A DNA stretch of 64,000 bases from JBAZTO01 sp041661865 (GCA_041661865.1 JBAZTO010000005.1:1-64000), one strand, 5' to 3'; counted from the stretch's first letter, positions 41,765 to 50,464 are shown. Numbers and translations: made by a program. Notes: a model not told the origin generated them from the sequence alone.

Positions 41765-42706
41765 TCAGGCAGCCAGGAAGTCCTCATCCAGAACCGATCT
41801 AATTTTGCCCAGGGCTAAGTTCTGGATCTGGCGCACCCGTTCATTGGTCAGGCCGACCATCTTGCCCACCTCCGCCAACGTCCTGCCCTTGCCCCCGGAG
41901 GGAATGGCGAACCGTTCCATGATGATGGTCCGCTCCACGTCGGTCAGGTTCGCGCGGTTCTGGGCCAGGATCTCGCGCAGGGCGTCCACGGAGTCTTCCC
42001 GCTGCATGTCGTGCTTGAGCAGGTCGTAGTCGCTACGCTCCAGGTCCGGGTCGAACTCCATCGGAAAATGCTGGCGATACCTGCCGGTGTTGGTGGCCAG
42101 GCGATTGAAGCTCTTGAGGATCGCGCGGCAGGCATAGGTGGAGAACTTGAAGCCGCGGGCCACGTCGAACTTGTCGACGCTGCGAAGCAGGGCCATGTTG
42201 CCCTCGCTGACCAACTCGCTGAACTCCACGTTGGGAATCCGCGTCCGCTTGGCCATCGCCAGCACCAGGGCCATGTTCGCCCCGATCAACTTGGCGTGGG
42301 TCGTCACGACGCGGCCATACCACATGACCATCTGGCGGGCCCGGCCGGTGGAACGACGCCGGCTCTGGGCCACAAGCAGCTTTCCCAGACGGTAGCGGGC
42401 GTAGTTGTACTGAAGGAACAATTTCACCTCGTCGCGAGCGCCCAAGATCGTCCGTTGGGACCGCGCCTGCGGAATGTCCTCCACCACCTCCGGAAAATGC
42501 GTCCAGGCCGGAACCACGATCTCCGGCACGTCCGGGCCAAACAACTGCTCCTCCGCCTTGGCGGACTCAAACAATTTGTTGCGAACGCAGTCCACCTTCA
42601 CGGGGATGCGGTTATATGTGGCCTGCTCCTGTTCATTCAGGCCGGGAATCGTCATGCTCAGTGTCAGTTCAGCCTTCTGCAAAGTTGTCGTCATCAAAGC
42701 TCTCAT
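41765..42706 (-). CDS. sigma-70 family RNA polymerase sigma factor
   Basis: 313 aa. Region 2 is clear (GANMALVLAMAKRTRIPNVEFSELVSEGNMALLRSVDKFDVARGFKFSTYA with the core-binding and -10-reading helices), region 3 follows (LATNTGRYRQHFPMEFDPDLER), and region 4 ends the protein (LTDVERTIIMERFA...RTLAEVGKMVGLTNERVRQIQNLALGKIRSVL). No region 1.1. It is a primary-like or group 2/3 sigma, not an ECF sigma. Start ATG 42706 has GGAG five bases upstream and is preferred over the ATG nine codons earlier. An upstream non-coding stretch of about 370 bases probably holds its promoter. Confidence 0.92.
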   Translation of the reverse strand: MRALMTTTLQKAELTLSMTIPGLNEQEQATYNRIPVKVDCVRNKLFESAKAEEQLFGPDVPEIVVPAWTHFPEVVEDIPQARSQRTILGARDEVKLFLQYNYARYRLGKLLVAQSRRRSTGRARQMVMWYGRVVTTHAKLIGANMALVLAMAKRTRIPNVEFSELVSEGNMALLRSVDKFDVARGFKFSTYACRAILKSFNRLATNTGRYRQHFPMEFDPDLERSDYDLLKHDMQREDSVDALREILAQNRANLTDVERTIIMERFAIPSGGKGRTLAEVGKMVGLTNERVRQIQNLALGKIRSVLDEDFLAA

Positions 42707-43075
42707 ACGCACTCCGTCCTTTCTTAAGGACATCTGTTGTGCAGTGCCGGATCTTCGCTGCTGCCGGAGCGGCTTCCTGTTCCGCTGGCCGCCCCAGCTT
42801 CCATCTGCACACTTATGGTACGTCCAAACCTATTCTGGGCAATCGGGGCATAACGAAAACATGCCTATGTTACACCACTATTGTTATATGGGGGAAACCC
42901 TTAGGGCGGCATGGGGGCTTCCTCTACATAGGTACTTATCATCTATTAGGTTATGACTTTTATCTATGCGAGATGATCTTGGAATGAAGCGTGAATTGAT
43001 GACCAGAGGAGGAACAAGACATGACTACCAGCGTAAAGCCGGCGGGACATCAGCATCAATCATCACTCAAACACC
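42707..43075. other. intergenic region upstream of the sigma factor gene
   Basis: Holds the 5' end of the sigma-factor transcript. The section around 42840-42960 is less GC-rich. No gene is supported here. A plus-strand frame starting at 43021 has a good ribosome binding site but overlaps the 33-aa gene on the other strand. Confidence 0.45.
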
Positions 43076-43177
43076 TCACAGAACCGTTATCGTTGCGGCC
43101 AATAGCGTCGCCACACCGGCCAGGAATACGAGTACTTCAAAGATGTTCGCGCCCAGGTCCAGTGCCTTGTTCAGCAT
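43076..43177 (-). CDS. 33-aa membrane peptide
   Basis: A short frame not found by length cut-offs. It encodes MLNKALDLGANIF followed by a hydrophobic stretch (EVLVFLAGVATLLAATITVL), one membrane helix. Support comes from the AAGGAG (43184-43189) exactly six bases before the ATG and from its position 130 nt after the porin gene on the same strand, so it may share the porin's Pho-box-controlled transcript. No family is recognised. Confidence 0.6.
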   Translation of the reverse strand: MLNKALDLGANIFEVLVFLAGVATLLAATITVL

Positions 43178-43307
43178 CGCCGTCTCCTTATCGTTGTCAT
43201 CTGCCCTTGTTTGCCTTGCCGGTCGGTCCGGTCCACTATTCAGACCGACCGGCTACCGTCTGGTCCTCCGACGCCTCCGTCGCTTGCCGCTGAGCGGCCG
43301 TTAGCAG

Positions 43308-44666
43308 CTAGAACTTCCAGACCAGGTCAGCCAGCACGGTGGCGGTCATGTCTTCGTAAGGGCTCGACCCGCTGGTCGTGGTCGGCGAAAAGACCGGCTG
43401 GGTCAGGAAGACGTTCACGCCGATGGTCAGGTTGTCCATCAGGTTGTACTCGCCGCCGATAACGTGCCCCTTGCGGTTGGCGAAGCCGAAATCGCTGTCG
43501 ACGAACTGTCCCGGCAACGCATTGGCCTGCACCACCGCGTAGCGGTACTTGAGCGACCAGTCGCCCTTTTTCTTGTTCTGGCCCCACTTCACGCCGGTTG
43601 CGAAGGCGTTCCGCTGGTCGTCGTAGTCGTTGCTGGAGTCGGTGGCGCCACAGTTGTGCGCCCAGTCGCCCATGAATGCCAGGGGCTTGCCCGCGACGGG
43701 CAATTCCAGGTTGTTGGACAGGTTGATGACCTGGAAGCCCGGTACTTTCGTCAGCGGGCTGTCGTTGCCGTTGGCCGAGGCGCCACTGTCGTCGTAGTGG
43801 TCGAAGTCCTGCAGGTTGGCTGCAAAGGTGTACTTCACGTCCTTGGTGATGGCGGTCTTCACGCCGGCCTGGTAGATAGCCATCGTGGCGTCGTAAACAT
43901 CCGCCGACTCCCGCAGGAGGAAGTAGCCGCTGCCGACGAACGGAGTGACCGGCCCCATCTTGGGCAACGTGTATTCCGCCCAGAAGCCTTCGGGGTTCAC
44001 GTCGGTGTCCATGAAGATCTCGTTCTCAACCCACGGCTTGATCATCTTGCCGCCAATGATCGCCAGGCCTTTGATCTGCTTGGGCGAGTACTTGGCGTAG
44101 GCCAGGTCGATCCACACGGGCTTTTTCGACCAGTCGCCGTCGAAGGTCTGGTTGGTCGAGGTCGGGTCTGAGCCGTTCTTGTTGTAGGTGCTGTCGCCAT
44201 TGCCGCTGGCCAGGCGGAAGCCGACTTCCATCTGGTCTTCCAGCCAGGTCTTGACGAAGCCCGCGCGCAGGCGGAAGCGGGCACGATTGCGATTCTTCTT
44301 GTCATCCCCCTGGTTCTTGCCCCAGTTGTAGAACTGCCCGTCGTACCGCAGCCGCAGGTCGCCGGCAAACTTCAGGTTGTCCAGCCAGCCGGGCATCTGG
44401 GGCCGATTCTTGGCAGCCTCGTCATTGAGCTCCTTGAAGACCCGCCGCATCTCCTCCTGCTGCAACGCCTGCGTCGAGGCCTGCGAGGTTGTCTGCCTGC
44501 TCTCCACCTCGGCCAGGCGGCGATCCTGATCCTTGATCCGCTGCTTGAGGGCAGCGATGGTGGTGGCCATGTCCTCCTTGTCCTCCGCCGTCTCGCCCAG
44601 CAGCGGCGAGGCCAGGCAGAAGAGCCACATCAGAATTGCTGCTCCAATCAACAATCTCCTTTGCAT
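43308..44666 (-). CDS. outer-membrane porin, predicted phosphate-regulated
   Basis: 452 aa with a signal peptide (about residues 1-24), a coiled-coil stretch (DMATTIAALKQRIKDQDRRLAEVE), then a beta-barrel domain with alternating hydrophobic strands ending in LVWKF (terminal Phe, as in outer-membrane proteins). It resembles putative porins of the Porin_5 and OprO/OprP-like groups: WLDNLKFAGDLRLRYDGQF, NRNRARFRLRAGF, PVWIDLAYAKYSP. A three-unit Pho box lies upstream (44754-44781), so phosphate entry is a fair guess. ATG 44666 has AAAGGAG six to seven bases upstream. A coiled-coil linker of this kind is often used to contact peptidoglycan. Confidence 0.85.
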   Translation of the reverse strand: MQRRLLIGAAILMWLFCLASPLLGETAEDKEDMATTIAALKQRIKDQDRRLAEVESRQTTSQASTQALQQEEMRRVFKELNDEAAKNRPQMPGWLDNLKFAGDLRLRYDGQFYNWGKNQGDDKKNRNRARFRLRAGFVKTWLEDQMEVGFRLASGNGDSTYNKNGSDPTSTNQTFDGDWSKKPVWIDLAYAKYSPKQIKGLAIIGGKMIKPWVENEIFMDTDVNPEGFWAEYTLPKMGPVTPFVGSGYFLLRESADVYDATMAIYQAGVKTAITKDVKYTFAANLQDFDHYDDSGASANGNDSPLTKVPGFQVINLSNNLELPVAGKPLAFMGDWAHNCGATDSSNDYDDQRNAFATGVKWGQNKKKGDWSLKYRYAVVQANALPGQFVDSDFGFANRKGHVIGGEYNLMDNLTIGVNVFLTQPVFSPTTTSGSSPYEDMTATVLADLVWKF

Positions 44667-44753
44667 GCAAGCTCCTTTCGCGTTGAGGGTCGGCTTGACC
44701 TACACCGGTCGCGCCTGCCAAGGGAGAGTGTTGCGGCCGGGAGATAACGGGGC

Positions 44754-44781
44754 GTGAAGAAGAGATGAAGATCGCGCTAAG
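44754..44781 (-). promoter_or_regulatory. predicted Pho box upstream of the porin
   Basis: On the minus strand three units follow each other every 11 bases: CTTAGC (44781-44776), CTTCAT (44770-44765) and CTTCAC (44759-44754). The first unit in full is CTTAGCGCGAT, shared with the pstS, prepilin and hicB-like promoters. Confidence 0.72.
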
Positions 44782-44924
44782 AATATTAACAACGCTAGTA
44801 TATGAGGCGGGCCTGCCGGGAAATATCCCAGTTGTTGTGTAACCGCGCAGAACCCCGCTTCATGACCTTCGCGGGATCACGTGCAGGTTATGAAACCAGT
44901 CCTGGAGATTGCCGGGGCAGGGAA

Positions 44925-45485
44925 TCAGAAGCCCCAAGTACTGGGGAGATAGAACTGGTACATGGTCTGGCCGAGGCGCTCGGCCAGCCGCGGAATGTCG
45001 CCGAGATTTTCGACCGTCCCCTTGGCCACCACCTGGCTGTTCCAGTCGAGCAGGAAGACCTCGCCCGGCTTGGGATTCAGGTACGCGCAGGAGGCGATGC
45101 CGCTGGGGTCGCGGAGTACCGTCAGGTATCGGGCGGGGCTGGATTCCTTCTCCAATATCCATCCGCTCGGACTCTTACGCGACTCTGCCGGGACGATCTG
45201 GACGACATCGACGGGAAGATCGACGAACTTCAGGCCATTGGCAAGGTCTACCAGCACCGACTCGGCCACGCCGCGACCTTCATTGGTCGTGAAGGCCACG
45301 ATAGTCACATCCAGACGCATCTTGTTGAACGTGGTGAACCTGCCGTCCGGGCGGGCCACCGGAACGTCCGGCACGTGGTAGCCAAGATATATCTCTTTGG
45401 GAGGCTGGACGGTTCCAACCTGGCTCTGCGAGCAACCGATCAGGATCATCAGTCCCAAGCAGGCCGCCATTGAGATCGTTTTCAT
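44925..45485 (-). CDS. thioredoxin-fold-like lipoprotein, no CxxC
   Basis: 186 aa, signal peptide with lipobox LIGC (Cys18). The mature part has the outline of a thioredoxin/AhpC-like domain (GYHVPDVPVARPDGRFTTFNKM, TIVAFTTNEGRGVAE, PVDVVQIVPAES, SPARYLTVLRDPSGIASCAYLNPKPGEVFLLDWNSQVVAKGTVENL) but lacks the CxxC active site, so a redox role is doubtful. AAGGA stands seven bases before the ATG. It lies downstream of the hicB-like gene on the opposite strand; their start regions are divergent. Confidence 0.7.
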   Translation of the reverse strand: MKTISMAACLGLMILIGCSQSQVGTVQPPKEIYLGYHVPDVPVARPDGRFTTFNKMRLDVTIVAFTTNEGRGVAESVLVDLANGLKFVDLPVDVVQIVPAESRKSPSGWILEKESSPARYLTVLRDPSGIASCAYLNPKPGEVFLLDWNSQVVAKGTVENLGDIPRLAERLGQTMYQFYLPSTWGF

Positions 45486-45564
45486 GGCCAGTCCTTCCTT
45501 TCTGTGGGCGTGTCCACAGCATTGTAGTCTTAATCATTCGCCATCGACAGGTGGCCGGGGGCAA

Positions 45565-45608
45565 CTTAGCGCTATTTGAACCGGGCTTTCATGCCCACAT
45601 AGTATTAT
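45565..45608 (+). promoter_or_regulatory. predicted Pho box and -10 element of the hicB-like gene
   Basis: Units CTTAGC (45565-45570), TTGAAC (45576-45581) and TTTCAT (45587-45592) are spaced 11 bases apart. Ten bases later comes TATTAT (45603-45608). No -35 hexamer is seen, as expected for a PhoB-activated promoter. First unit in full: CTTAGCGCTAT. Confidence 0.65.
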
Positions 45609-45670
45609 CGTCGCATCATGTCATTGAGCAGCGGTCAAATAGTTCCTGCCGCGAGCACAAAGGAGTAAAC

Positions 45671-45868
45671 ATGAAGCTCTGTGTCAGAGTGTCCAGAAAC
45701 AAGTACGGATCTTTCGATGCATGGTCCGTGGAACTGCCCGGCTGCATGGGCCGGGGAGAAAACGCCGCCGAGGCCGCCCGGGATTTTGTCGAGGCTTCGC
45801 GCGGATACCTGGCCGCCCTCAACAACTTCGTGCCGGAGATAGTTCGAGACGATCCGGTCGTCATCTAG
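45671..45868 (+). CDS. solitary HicB-like small protein
   Basis: 65 aa with the HicB/UPF0150 outline: KLCVRVSRNKYGSFDAWSVELPGCMGRGENAAEAARDFVEASRGYLAAL (beta strands, then xPGCxxxGxNxxEAxx-type helix). No HicA toxin gene is adjacent on either side. ATG 45671 has AAAGGAG about seven bases upstream; longer starts back to 45470 are not supported. A Pho-box-like motif precedes it, so it may be part of the phosphate response rather than a toxin-antitoxin module. Confidence 0.75.
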   Translation: MKLCVRVSRNKYGSFDAWSVELPGCMGRGENAAEAARDFVEASRGYLAALNNFVPEIVRDDPVVI

Positions 45869-46000
45869 AGCAAGTCCACTCCAAACCCAGCCTCGGGGAT
45901 ATTCTTCCACTCGCCGCCGCCTCTCAGCCGTAACGGTTCTCTTGCAGCCCCCGCACGTTCCGGCGTTGTCCAGTATTTCATCCTTCCTCTCCCTCCGCGC

Positions 46001-46032
46001 AAAAAGAGAGCCCTGACACCGAGTCAGGGCTC
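46001..46032 (-). terminator. rho-independent terminator after the 871-aa surface protein
   Basis: On the minus strand, GAGCCCTGAC and GTCAGGGCTC arms around a 5-base loop are followed by CTTTTT. It lies about 90 bases after the stop at 46118. Confidence 0.88.
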
Positions 46033-46117
46033 ATTCAGGCAGGGAATTGCTTCTTCTAAAACTCTTGCAACCTACAACGGATACGTCTTTCTCACAAACA
46101 CGGCTGTGCGGCTACAA

Positions 46118-48733
46118 CTACTTGCGGCGGCGAATCAGTGCCAGCGCGCCAAGGCCCAGCAGGGTCATGGTCGCAGGCTCGGGAACCGACTGCATGTCCG
46201 GCGCCCAGGCGGGATGGCTCCAGCCCCAGTTGCCGGCCAGCAGAGACAGGTCGCCGGTGCCAACGACGCCGTCGCCGTTGAAGTCGCCATTGTCCCAGCC
46301 CTTGCCGCTCATGCCCCAGCTACCGGCCAGGAGGGAAAGGTCGCCGGTGCCGACAACACCGTCGAGATTCGAGTCGCCGCGAACGGTGCCCAGGACGCCC
46401 AGAACTTCATTCACGTCGTTGGCATCGACCTTAAGGTCGCCGTTCATATCGCAACTGAGGTCCATCTTCACCGCCTGGTCCAGGTTGGCCCAGTCGCCGA
46501 AGTTGGCAGTGACATAGTTGATGTCATTGGCATCCACCGAGTAGTCATGGCCGCGGGGATCGGCCCCGGCGGCAGTGGTCTTGCCGGCCACGTCGGCCAT
46601 GGCAGCGCCGGCGGTGTAAGGCTTGCCGGTCCTCAGCGTCGTGCCCTTGGCCGTGAAGTTGGGATCGGTCACGGCCAGCTTGGCGTAGTTGGCGTCGGCG
46701 AAGAAGCAGGTGCCTTTCAGGGCCATCCACTTCTGATCGACCTGCGTGAAGGCCGCCTTGCGGTTGAGTTTGCCGTTGGCGTCAATCGCCAGGCCGTCGG
46801 CAAAATAGCGGATGTCCAGCGAATCGAAGTTGCCGTCGCCGTTGAAATCGCCCAGAACCTCGGTGATCGCGAAATCGCCGGCCTGGTCGCCACGGTTGCC
46901 GCCGTGGTTGATGTTCTGCTCGAAGGTGCGAGGAGAGTTCAGAGCCACCATCATCTGATTGGCGTCAGCAAGATTCCTGGCGCCGTTGTCATCGAAATCG
47001 CCCGCGATCTTGTTGCGTTCCGCCAGCTTCAAGCCGCCGGCATAGGTTCTGCCGTTGGCGTCGGTGTAAGCGCTGGTGCTGCCGTCGCTGTACAACGTGC
47101 CGCCGGTGAGGGTGGTCCGCACGGGGATATACCCGTTGGGGGCCGAACTCGTGCCGATGTCGTTGACCACGATGGTGCTGTTGTTTTGGGTGTACGTCTG
47201 TAGGGCTTCATTGACGGTGTTGGCGCCGAAACTGGTGGGGTTCGTCGCATCGGGCACTGCATCGATCGCGGCCATCGGGAAGTAGCTGTAAGCCAGGTAT
47301 TCGCCCGGCATGTTGTAACTGAGATTGGAATCGGGATTGCCCGCGAAGGCCGCGATGCTTTCGGTGATGTTGCGGATGTAGGCCGCCGCGGCGCGGTTGC
47401 TCATCTGCGGGTTGCTGTTAAGCGCGCCGTAGGTGCTGTTGATGGCGGTGGCCTGGGGATCCCCGACGGTCACGAACGTCTCGGGGCCGCCGACCTGGTA
47501 GCCGGTGTTGGGGTCAGAATTGTCCAGAACGGTGGACACGGTCGGCCGGACATAGGGAGCGCTGCCGCGGTTGGCATCCTTCACACCGTTGGCGTCAATG
47601 TCCTTCTGGACATTGAGGATGTCGAAACTGCCGCCGTTGGCGGGCGTGGCGGCGGAATCCAAGCCGGCATAGCCCACCATCAAACGGTGGTTCTTGACGC
47701 CGGCAACCATATGGCTGGTGCTACCGTAGTTGCTCGTCTGCGTGTTCTTGCCGATATTGCCCGAGCTGCTCGAAGTGGTCTGGTTGCCGATGTTCTCGCC
47801 CGCGCCGAAGGCGGGGTCGACGCCGATGCTGTTCATCGCGCCGTTGCGAGTGCCGGAAGCCGACTCGCGAGTGCCGGCCACCAGGTTCTCGCCGTTGGGC
47901 ATTCTGCCCGTCACGTAGAGATGCTGCAACTCGGTCATCTTGACGTTGCCGTCCTGGATGCCCGTGCCCTGGTTGGCCATGAAGGCGGTGGCCACCCACG
48001 ACACCGTGGTGTCATAGACGGAGGTGGAATTGGCCACGGTGTTGGAGTCCGTGTCCACGGCGTTGAGGTTCAGAGCGCCCAGGCTGACCAACTGGTTGGT
48101 GAAACCGGTGCTGCTGGTCTTGGTGTTCTGCCCGTAGCCGTCCTGAGTGGGCTTCTTGTTCCAGGCGGCGTTGGAGGAAGAACCCGCCTTGACGAACCAC
48201 GTGGTCGGCACGTCCATGACGGCGATGTCCACGTTGTTGGGCGTGACCGGAGTGCCACCGGGGTGATTGTTGGGGTCGCCCGTGACGCCCGGGGGACTCG
48301 CAATGGTGCCACCCGCGGCGAACTGCGTGCGGTTAATTATTGCGAAGGATGTCGCCGGCTTGAAGAGCGCGGGCGGACCATTGGCCTCAACCGGCTGGGT
48401 GTTGTAATAGGCCACCAGTTCGTCCAGGCCGTTGCCCGAGCCGGTCGCGCGATACTGGACTGTCCAGTACGGGCTGGCAAGGTAATTGCTGTCGGCCAAC
48501 TGGTCGACGTAGGGCGAAGATCCCCAAAAGCCCTTGTTGCCGTCAGTGTCGACGTCGATGAAGTCGTTGGTGCTGGCGGGGGACTTGAAGAAGTTCTGGA
48601 ACAAAGTCGCGCCGCCAATGTTCACTTGGCCAGTGTTGACGTAATTTGGGTCCGATGCCCGGGCCGCACTGACGGTGGTCAGCATCGCCGCCGCCAGAAT
48701 CAAGCCCAGAATGCCATTGTTCTTAGATAACAC
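46118..48733 (-). CDS. PstS-like surface protein with dockerin repeats and PEP-CTERM tail
   Basis: 871 aa. A signal peptide (to about residue 26) is followed by segments that line up with PstS-type phosphate-binding proteins: NIGGATLFQNFF near the mature N-terminus, YRATGSGNGLDELVAYYNT, and VKMTELQHLYVTGRMPNGENLVAGTRESASGTRNGAM, to be compared with LEQVRDIYTGKIANWKE and VVISRDTSSGTYESF in the pstS gene of this window. The C-terminal third has six dockerin-like Ca-binding repeats (DFNGDGNFDSLDIRYF, DMNGDLKVDANDV, GDSNLDGVVGTGDL and others), then VPEPATMTLLGLGALALIRRRK, a PEP-CTERM sorting signal. GTG start at 48733 with AAGGAG seven bases upstream. Downstream of the pst operon on the same strand. 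I infer a cell-surface phosphate-binding role; this is not proven. Confidence 0.75.
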   Translation of the reverse strand: MLSKNNGILGLILAAAMLTTVSAARASDPNYVNTGQVNIGGATLFQNFFKSPASTNDFIDVDTDGNKGFWGSSPYVDQLADSNYLASPYWTVQYRATGSGNGLDELVAYYNTQPVEANGPPALFKPATSFAIINRTQFAAGGTIASPPGVTGDPNNHPGGTPVTPNNVDIAVMDVPTTWFVKAGSSSNAAWNKKPTQDGYGQNTKTSSTGFTNQLVSLGALNLNAVDTDSNTVANSTSVYDTTVSWVATAFMANQGTGIQDGNVKMTELQHLYVTGRMPNGENLVAGTRESASGTRNGAMNSIGVDPAFGAGENIGNQTTSSSSGNIGKNTQTSNYGSTSHMVAGVKNHRLMVGYAGLDSAATPANGGSFDILNVQKDIDANGVKDANRGSAPYVRPTVSTVLDNSDPNTGYQVGGPETFVTVGDPQATAINSTYGALNSNPQMSNRAAAAYIRNITESIAAFAGNPDSNLSYNMPGEYLAYSYFPMAAIDAVPDATNPTSFGANTVNEALQTYTQNNSTIVVNDIGTSSAPNGYIPVRTTLTGGTLYSDGSTSAYTDANGRTYAGGLKLAERNKIAGDFDDNGARNLADANQMMVALNSPRTFEQNINHGGNRGDQAGDFAITEVLGDFNGDGNFDSLDIRYFADGLAIDANGKLNRKAAFTQVDQKWMALKGTCFFADANYAKLAVTDPNFTAKGTTLRTGKPYTAGAAMADVAGKTTAAGADPRGHDYSVDANDINYVTANFGDWANLDQAVKMDLSCDMNGDLKVDANDVNEVLGVLGTVRGDSNLDGVVGTGDLSLLAGSWGMSGKGWDNGDFNGDGVVGTGDLSLLAGNWGWSHPAWAPDMQSVPEPATMTLLGLGALALIRRRK

Positions 48734-48860
48734 GTTGCTTCTCCTTGATTGGTTGATTGCAAAGTTCTCTCCGGTATCCTCGTCTTACGCTTCTATGTGT
48801 TAAGACCTCGAGACCTCCTTTCGCCGCCAGGGGCGGCTGGTGGTTATCTTCTGATTTCTA

Positions 48861-49895
48861 TTACGGAAGAACCTGGTTCGCTCCGGTCAGCGAGTAGTAA
48901 CGGTCGCCCCACTCCCGGCCGGCCAGGGTTGCCTTGACGGTTTTCCGGTCCACGTGGCCGTCGCAGTAAAGGAAGTTGGCTGCGCCACCGTACTTGTCGT
49001 TGCCACCGGCATGCCGGCGCGCCACCGTGTTGATCTCCGCGCCGGCGCTGCCGTCGATGAGACCCTGCATTTCCTTGGTCTGGTCGTAGGACAGCAGGCC
49101 GGAGTCGGTGCTTCCGGCGGCGCCGTAGATGAATCCCGGCGTATTCAGCGGGGCGGCGTATTCATTCGTGCCCGCTCCGACATGGGTGAAAGGATTGATC
49201 GGGCGGTGGCTCTTAAGGAGGAGTCCGCCACCTTCCTGGATTGCCATGGCCGGCCAGCTTTCGATCTCCGCGGACAGGATCACGCCGCTGGTCCCGCCGA
49301 CTCTGTCAGGCGAGACGAACTGATTGATCCGCTGCCCGCCGGACAAGGCCGTGGTGAACTTGTTGCGAGGCATGAGCGCGGCATTGGCGGCAAAGGCGAC
49401 GCGTGGTGCCTGGAAGTCGGTCAGCGCGTTGGGTGTACTCTGGCCGTTCTGGTCAACCTGGCCGTCCCCCCAATCGCCTGCCTGAGGGCCCGGGTTGGTC
49501 CGGGGCGCCCCGCCGTTGGTAATGCCGGGGCATTGGAAGGCGTTGAAATTGGTGGATTGCCCCATGTTGTAGAGGGCATACGACCAGTGCAGATAACCAT
49601 ACGGATGGTCCGCCGGCTGGTCGAGCAGGTTAAAGCTGCCGTCGGGGTTGTTGGGATACACGTATGAGGCCGGGAAGACTTTGTAAGTCGTCGAGTAGAC
49701 ATTCACCGCCAGTCCGACATTGCGGAGGTTGCTGGAGCATACCGCAGCCTTGGCCAAGTCCTTCACTCCGGCCAGCGAGGGCGCCAGGATGGCGATGAGC
49801 ATCGCGATGATCGAGATGACCACCAGTAACTCGACAAGTGTGAATGCCGATGCCGTAACGCATTCTTCAGTTTGTGCCACGTTCATTCCTTTCAT
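48861..49895 (-). CDS. prepilin-like protein (DG-H C-terminal motif)
   Basis: 344 aa. After a short leader comes the prepilin cleavage/methylation helix AFTLVELLVVISIIAMLIAIL, with the methylated Phe position and the Glu at +5. The C-terminal region ends in FLYCDGHVDRKTVK, the DG-H motif of the large planctomycete prepilin family. Such proteins are exported by a type II secretion or type IV pilus-like machine; no assembly genes are near apart from the distant PilB-like fusion. ATG 49895 has AGGAG seven bases upstream. A Pho box (50050-50066) precedes it. Confidence 0.85.
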   Translation of the reverse strand: MKGMNVAQTEECVTASAFTLVELLVVISIIAMLIAILAPSLAGVKDLAKAAVCSSNLRNVGLAVNVYSTTYKVFPASYVYPNNPDGSFNLLDQPADHPYGYLHWSYALYNMGQSTNFNAFQCPGITNGGAPRTNPGPQAGDWGDGQVDQNGQSTPNALTDFQAPRVAFAANAALMPRNKFTTALSGGQRINQFVSPDRVGGTSGVILSAEIESWPAMAIQEGGGLLLKSHRPINPFTHVGAGTNEYAAPLNTPGFIYGAAGSTDSGLLSYDQTKEMQGLIDGSAGAEINTVARRHAGGNDKYGGAANFLYCDGHVDRKTVKATLAGREWGDRYYSLTGANQVLP

Positions 49896-50049
49896 GAGCC
49901 TGCTCCTTAATGAAACCACTGTTCGTTCACTTCCCGGTTGTGAAGACCTGCCCGCCGCTACGCGAGAGGGTCTGCAACGCCCCGACACTCGTCTTGCGTG
50001 TCTGGGCCTTCATCATGCTTCATGTCGATGTGATTCATATGATGCCCGC

Positions 50050-50066
50050 TTGAAGATTGCGCTAAC
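50050..50066 (-). promoter_or_regulatory. predicted Pho box upstream of the prepilin-like gene
   Basis: On the minus strand GTTAGC (50066-50061) and CTTCAA (50055-50050) are 11 bases apart; a weaker CATCAT follows at the next 11-base step. Ten bases after CTTCAA comes TATGAA, a possible -10 element. First unit in full: GTTAGCGCAAT. Confidence 0.6.
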
Positions 50067-50085
50067 TCCCGATCATGATGAAGAC

Positions 50086-50274
50086 CTATTCCTCGTCATC
50101 GAACGAACCGCTGGGCACCAGGCCCTGCTCGAACAATCGCAGGCCCTCGCTGACCATTCGGGCATAACGCCGAATGTTTTCGCGACGCGTGAGGTCGGCA
50201 AGAATGTTGCGATCGTTGACATCCGCATACCAACTGGGCCGAAAAGCTCTCAGCGTTTCCTGTTGTGCCTGCAT
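50086..50274 (-). CDS. hypothetical small protein after pstB
   Basis: 62 aa, not recognised. It begins MQAQQETLRAFRPSWYAD and ends in an acidic SFDDEE; the middle is an amphipathic helix (RRENIRRYARMVSEGLRLFEQG). GGGAG lies seven bases before the ATG at 50274. It follows pstB by 190 nt in the place where phoU usually stands, but it is far too short to be PhoU (about 220 aa, two three-helix bundles). Confidence 0.55.
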   Translation of the reverse strand: MQAQQETLRAFRPSWYADVNDRNILADLTRRENIRRYARMVSEGLRLFEQGLVPSGSFDDEE

Positions 50275-50464
50275 GGGTTCTCTCCCAATCATGCTGATTC
50301 GTAGCCCTCGTTCTGCCCTCGATTGTGCCCGCTCATTGCTTGGTATTGATTAAGGCGGCGAGAAAGGGGCGCGAAAGCGTTTCCCTTCGCATGGCACAGC
50401 GTTACGAGACCCTGGCCGCGTCGACGTCCAGGCAGCCCCAGTTGAAATGGTCGAAAAAGGATCC

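Noticed and set aside
43021..43293. Plus-strand 90-codon frame with a strong GAGGAGG site upstream
   Set aside because: Overlaps the 33-aa gene on the other strand; the product is Pro/Ser/Arg-rich without recognisable features. Not fully excluded.
48799..48804. CTTAAC upstream of the 871-aa gene as a Pho box
   Set aside because: No second unit at the 11-base step; the single match is not enough.
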